Of a stretch of 7,692 nt of DNA, positions 5,917-7,692 are shown piece after piece. A program made the translations under genes and the position numbers. The notes beneath the pieces are model-generated. The model worked only from the letters and a program-made list of their open reading frames with translations, did no database searches and was not told the DNA's origin. Source of the DNA: an uncultured Eubacteriales bacterium (GTDB taxonomy: Bacteria; Bacillota; Clostridia; Oscillospirales; CAG-272); assembly GCA_934446285.1 (NCBI GenBank), contig CAKSEI010000067.1, positions 1-7,692 of the forward strand. The letters run 5' to 3'. Each line of letters starts with the position of its first letter. Positions within the stretch are counted from its first letter, which is position 1.

Positions 5917-6875
5917 TGTCTTACAGCAAAGAGGTGTACGACAGAGTGAGAGCGGCTTTTGAGGAGAAGCGGCTTGCCGCGCGCGAGAAGGCGGACGCGG
6001 CAGAGGCGCGCCTGCGCAGACAGAGTCCGGAGCTTGACAGCGTTGATACCGAGCTTGCCTCGACTGCCGCAAAGATAATGAACGAGATACGAAAAGGTCC
6101 GCGCGATATAGATAAGCGCATAGCTGCGGTACGCAGAGAAAACGAAGAGCTGCAGGCAAGGCGCGCGCAGATAATCCTCTCGCTCGGATATGACGGTGAC
6201 CTTACCGCTCCGCATTATGAGTGCGCACTCTGCTCGGACACGGGCATTACGGACGGGAAATACTGTTCGTGCTTTAAGCGGGCGCTTGCAAAAGAGGCGC
6301 TGCACTCATGCGGACTCGGCAAGCTGCTCGAAACGCAGTCGTTTGAGAGCTTTTCCCTTGAATACTACACGGGGCAGGCGCGCGATGAGGCGGAGTCAAA
6401 TCTGCGCTTCTGCCGTGACTACGCCGAAAATTTTTCGCTTGAAAGTTCACCGAACCTTACGTTTATAGGCGCTACGGGGCTCGGCAAGACACATCTGTCG
6501 ACAGCTATCGCGCGCAGAGTCATAGATAAGAATTTCGACGTGATATACGAGACGGCGCAAAACGTGATGTCCGACTTTGAGCACGATAAATTTTCGCACG
6601 ACGATGTCCGCCGCTCGGACAGGTACTTTGCCTGCGACTTACTCATTGTCGACGACCTCGGTACGGAGGCGGTGTCGCAGTATACAGTGTCATTCCTCTA
6701 TAATATAATAAATACGAGGCTCAACCTCGGCAGGAAAACGATTTTCAATACCAATCTCAGTCATACGGAGCTCGGAAAAGTTTACGGAGACAGGATAACC
6801 TCCCGTCTCTTCGGCGAATATGTCCCCCTTGTCTTTCACGGCAGGGACATACGTATGCTCAAGCTCGGAATTTAA
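5916..6875 (+). CDS. dnaC: DnaC/DnaI-type AAA+ helicase loader
   Basis: AAA+ ATPase expected to load the replicative helicase onto DNA. It has 319 residues. Residues 5-90 are rich in Arg, Glu and Ala and look like a long coiled coil. A compact cysteine knuckle follows (C103-x2-C106, C117-x-C119), comparable to the zinc site in the helicase-binding part of DnaI. The ATPase has Walker A GATGLGKT (185-192), Walker B LLIVDDLG (242-249), a sensor-1-like NTNLS (278-282) and the DRITSRLF arginine-finger helix (292-299). These are the marks of DnaC/DnaI/IstB proteins. No transposase or IS end is nearby, so it is not an IS21 IstB. The start overlaps the previous stop (TAATG), with GGGAG 7 nt upstream. 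Adjacency to a DnaD-domain gene supports the replication role. It is longer than E. coli DnaC (about 245), because of the N-terminal part. Confidence 0.93.
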   Translation: MSYSKEVYDRVRAAFEEKRLAAREKADAAEARLRRQSPELDSVDTELASTAAKIMNEIRKGPRDIDKRIAAVRRENEELQARRAQIILSLGYDGDLTAPHYECALCSDTGITDGKYCSCFKRALAKEALHSCGLGKLLETQSFESFSLEYYTGQARDEAESNLRFCRDYAENFSLESSPNLTFIGATGLGKTHLSTAIARRVIDKNFDVIYETAQNVMSDFEHDKFSHDDVRRSDRYFACDLLIVDDLGTEAVSQYTVSFLYNIINTRLNLGRKTIFNTNLSHTELGKVYGDRITSRLFGEYVPLVFHGRDIRMLKLGI

Positions 6876-6901
6876 GGAGAAAAGATGAAACTCTGGGAGA
6901 A
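6870..6901 (+). repeat. Direct repeat copy 1: ribosome site plus first codons of the esterase
   Basis: The segment holding ATTTAA, GGAGA and ATGAAACTCTGGGAGAA recurs at 7652-7686 with three one-base insertions and a single A/G change. The copies begin consecutive genes, which suggests tandem gene duplication rather than a mobile repeat. Confidence 0.7.
6874..6879 (+). promoter_or_regulatory. Ribosome binding site of the esterase gene
   Basis: AAGGAG, 5 nt before ATG 6885, overlaps the helicase-loader stop codon (TAA 6873-6875). It is one of the strongest ribosome sites in the window, and suggests this gene is translated independently of its neighbour. Confidence 0.7.
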
Positions 6902-7673
6902 TGTACCGCTTTTTAATCCCGAATACGGTGATGAACAGCCCGAGCTGCACTTCCTGCCAGCGAAGGCAGAGCACCCTGTCGGCTGCGTGATAATATGCGC
7001 GGGAGGCAGCTACAGAATAAGGGCGTATCACGAGGCTTACCCATACGCCGAGGTGCTGAACGCCGCGGGAATACACGCAGCAGTCCTTGACTACAGAGTA
7101 GCACCGTATCACTATCCCGCGCAGCTATACGACGTGCAGCGTGCGATAAGGACGGTGAGATATCACGCGGAGGAATGGAATGTCCTCCCCGATAAGATAG
7201 GCATTTGCGGCTCGTCTGCGGGCGGACACCTCGCCGTCATGGCTGCTGAGCACTTTGATTACGGAAAAGACGACGGGGACGAAACAGATAAGGTTTCCTG
7301 CCGTCCCGATGCGGCGGTGCTCTGCTATGCCGTCGCGACTCTCGGAAAATATACGGACAGAGAGACGGCGGAGAATATAACGGGCGGAGACAGGTCGCTG
7401 CGTGTCCGTCTCACGGGAGAGAAGAATGTCCCTGACGACTGCCCGCCCATGTTCATATGGCATACGATAGGCGACGGGGCGGTGAGTGTCGAGAATGCGA
7501 TACTCATGACACGCGCGCTCGATAAAAAGAAGATACCATTTGAGGCTCATCTTTTCCCCGAGGGGGGACACGGTATGGGGCTGGCACGCGAGAGTGCGCC
7601 GCATACGGCACAGTGGTCGGGACTGCTTATAAAATGGCTTGAATTCAACGGATTTAAAGGAGAGAAAGCATGA
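6885..7673 (+). CDS. Alpha/beta-hydrolase, acetyl-esterase/xylan-esterase-like
   Basis: Probable carboxyl-ester hydrolase of the group annotated as acetyl esterases/lipases and BD-FAE-like xylan esterases. It has 262 residues, with no signal peptide or membrane segment, so it is cytoplasmic and would act on imported acetylated or feruloylated sugars or other small esters. The oxyanion-loop region is CAGGSYR (38-44), where relatives usually have PGGGY. The nucleophile Ser111 is in GSSAGGH (109-115). The acid is Asp197 in HTIGDGAV (193-200) and the base is His229 in EGGHGMGLA (226-234), so the triad is complete. It starts 9 nt after the helicase loader with a strong ribosome site, and its stop overlaps the next start (ATGA). 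The next gene begins with the same five residues. It has no obvious link to the replication genes ahead of it; the natural substrate is unknown. Confidence 0.9.
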   Translation: MKLWENVPLFNPEYGDEQPELHFLPAKAEHPVGCVIICAGGSYRIRAYHEAYPYAEVLNAAGIHAAVLDYRVAPYHYPAQLYDVQRAIRTVRYHAEEWNVLPDKIGICGSSAGGHLAVMAAEHFDYGKDDGDETDKVSCRPDAAVLCYAVATLGKYTDRETAENITGGDRSLRVRLTGEKNVPDDCPPMFIWHTIGDGAVSVENAILMTRALDKKKIPFEAHLFPEGGHGMGLARESAPHTAQWSGLLIKWLEFNGFKGEKA

Positions 7674-7686
7674 AGCTCTGGGAGAA
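7652..7686 (+). repeat. Direct repeat copy 2: ribosome site plus first codons of the next gene
   Basis: ATTTAA, AGGAGAGAAAGC and ATGAAGCTCTGGGAGAA match the copy at 6870-6901. Sixteen of the first 17 coding bases are identical, and the difference (AAA/AAG) is silent. Confidence 0.7.
7656..7662 (+). promoter_or_regulatory. Ribosome binding site of the 3'-truncated last gene
   Basis: AAAGGAG, 7 nt before ATG 7670 and inside the end of the esterase gene. It supports a real start at 7670. Confidence 0.65.
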
Positions 7687-7692
7687 GAGAAC
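7670..7692 (+). CDS. Start of a further gene, probably a second paralogous esterase (3' end outside the window)
   Basis: Only seven codons and two bases are visible: MKLWEKR, then AC. The ATG overlaps the esterase stop as ATGA and has a well-placed AAAGGAG. The first five residues equal those of the preceding alpha/beta-hydrolase, and the surrounding DNA is nearly identical, so a tandem paralogue is the best guess. With so little sequence, a different protein sharing the opening by chance or by recombination cannot be excluded. Confidence 0.6.

Noticed and set aside
5916..6875. IstB transposition helper of an IS21-type element
   Set aside because: There is no IstA transposase, inverted repeats or target duplications nearby. 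The gene is coupled to a DnaD-domain gene, which fits a chromosomal helicase loader.

Overview
The window is a dense stretch of a low-redundancy Firmicutes chromosome, most likely from an uncultured gut-type Clostridia lineage. That placement is inferred from three things. The Rex protein carries the clostridial form of the DNA-recognition helix (QIRQDFNCFG). A DnaD-domain protein is paired with a DnaC/DnaI-type helicase loader. The codon mix combines a GC content in the low-to-mid fifties (judged by eye) with heavy use of ATA, AGA and AGG. Base and codon use look uniform throughout, and I see no sign of insertion sequences, phage genes, CRISPR arrays, tRNA or rRNA.

All eleven genes lie on the + strand. 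No gap between them exceeds 9 nt, and most junctions are stop/start overlaps (ATGA, TGATG, TAATG). There is therefore no room for internal intergenic promoters or terminators, and the window reads as the interior of one long operon whose promoter lies to the left and whose end lies to the right.

From left to right: the 3' part of galU (UDP-glucose synthesis; its N-terminus lies outside the window); a dCMP deaminase (dUMP supply for dTTP); a low-molecular-weight phosphatase whose P-loop has the threonine typical of YwlE-type protein-arginine phosphatases; rimI and tsaD (ribosomal-protein N-acetylation family and tRNA t6A37 synthesis); an isocitrate dehydrogenase with an extra N-terminal helix; rex (NADH/NAD+-sensing repressor); a DnaD-domain primosome protein; a DnaC/DnaI-type AAA+ helicase loader; an alpha/beta-hydrolase esterase; and the first 23 nt of a further gene. 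That last gene begins with almost the same ribosome-binding site and the same first five codons (MKLWE) as the esterase, so it is probably a tandem paralogue.

Functionally the run joins modules that are each familiar in Firmicutes: rimI-tsaD with rex close by (as in the B. subtilis ydi region), dCMP deaminase with a YwlE-like phosphatase, and a DnaD/DnaB-like protein with a helicase loader. The most notable local features are the isocitrate dehydrogenase placed directly before the NADH sensor, the arginine-phosphatase signature, the duplicated esterase start, and a perfect hairpin just upstream of the tsaD start codon. I do not see a clearly undescribed system here; this is mostly core housekeeping DNA in an unusual arrangement.
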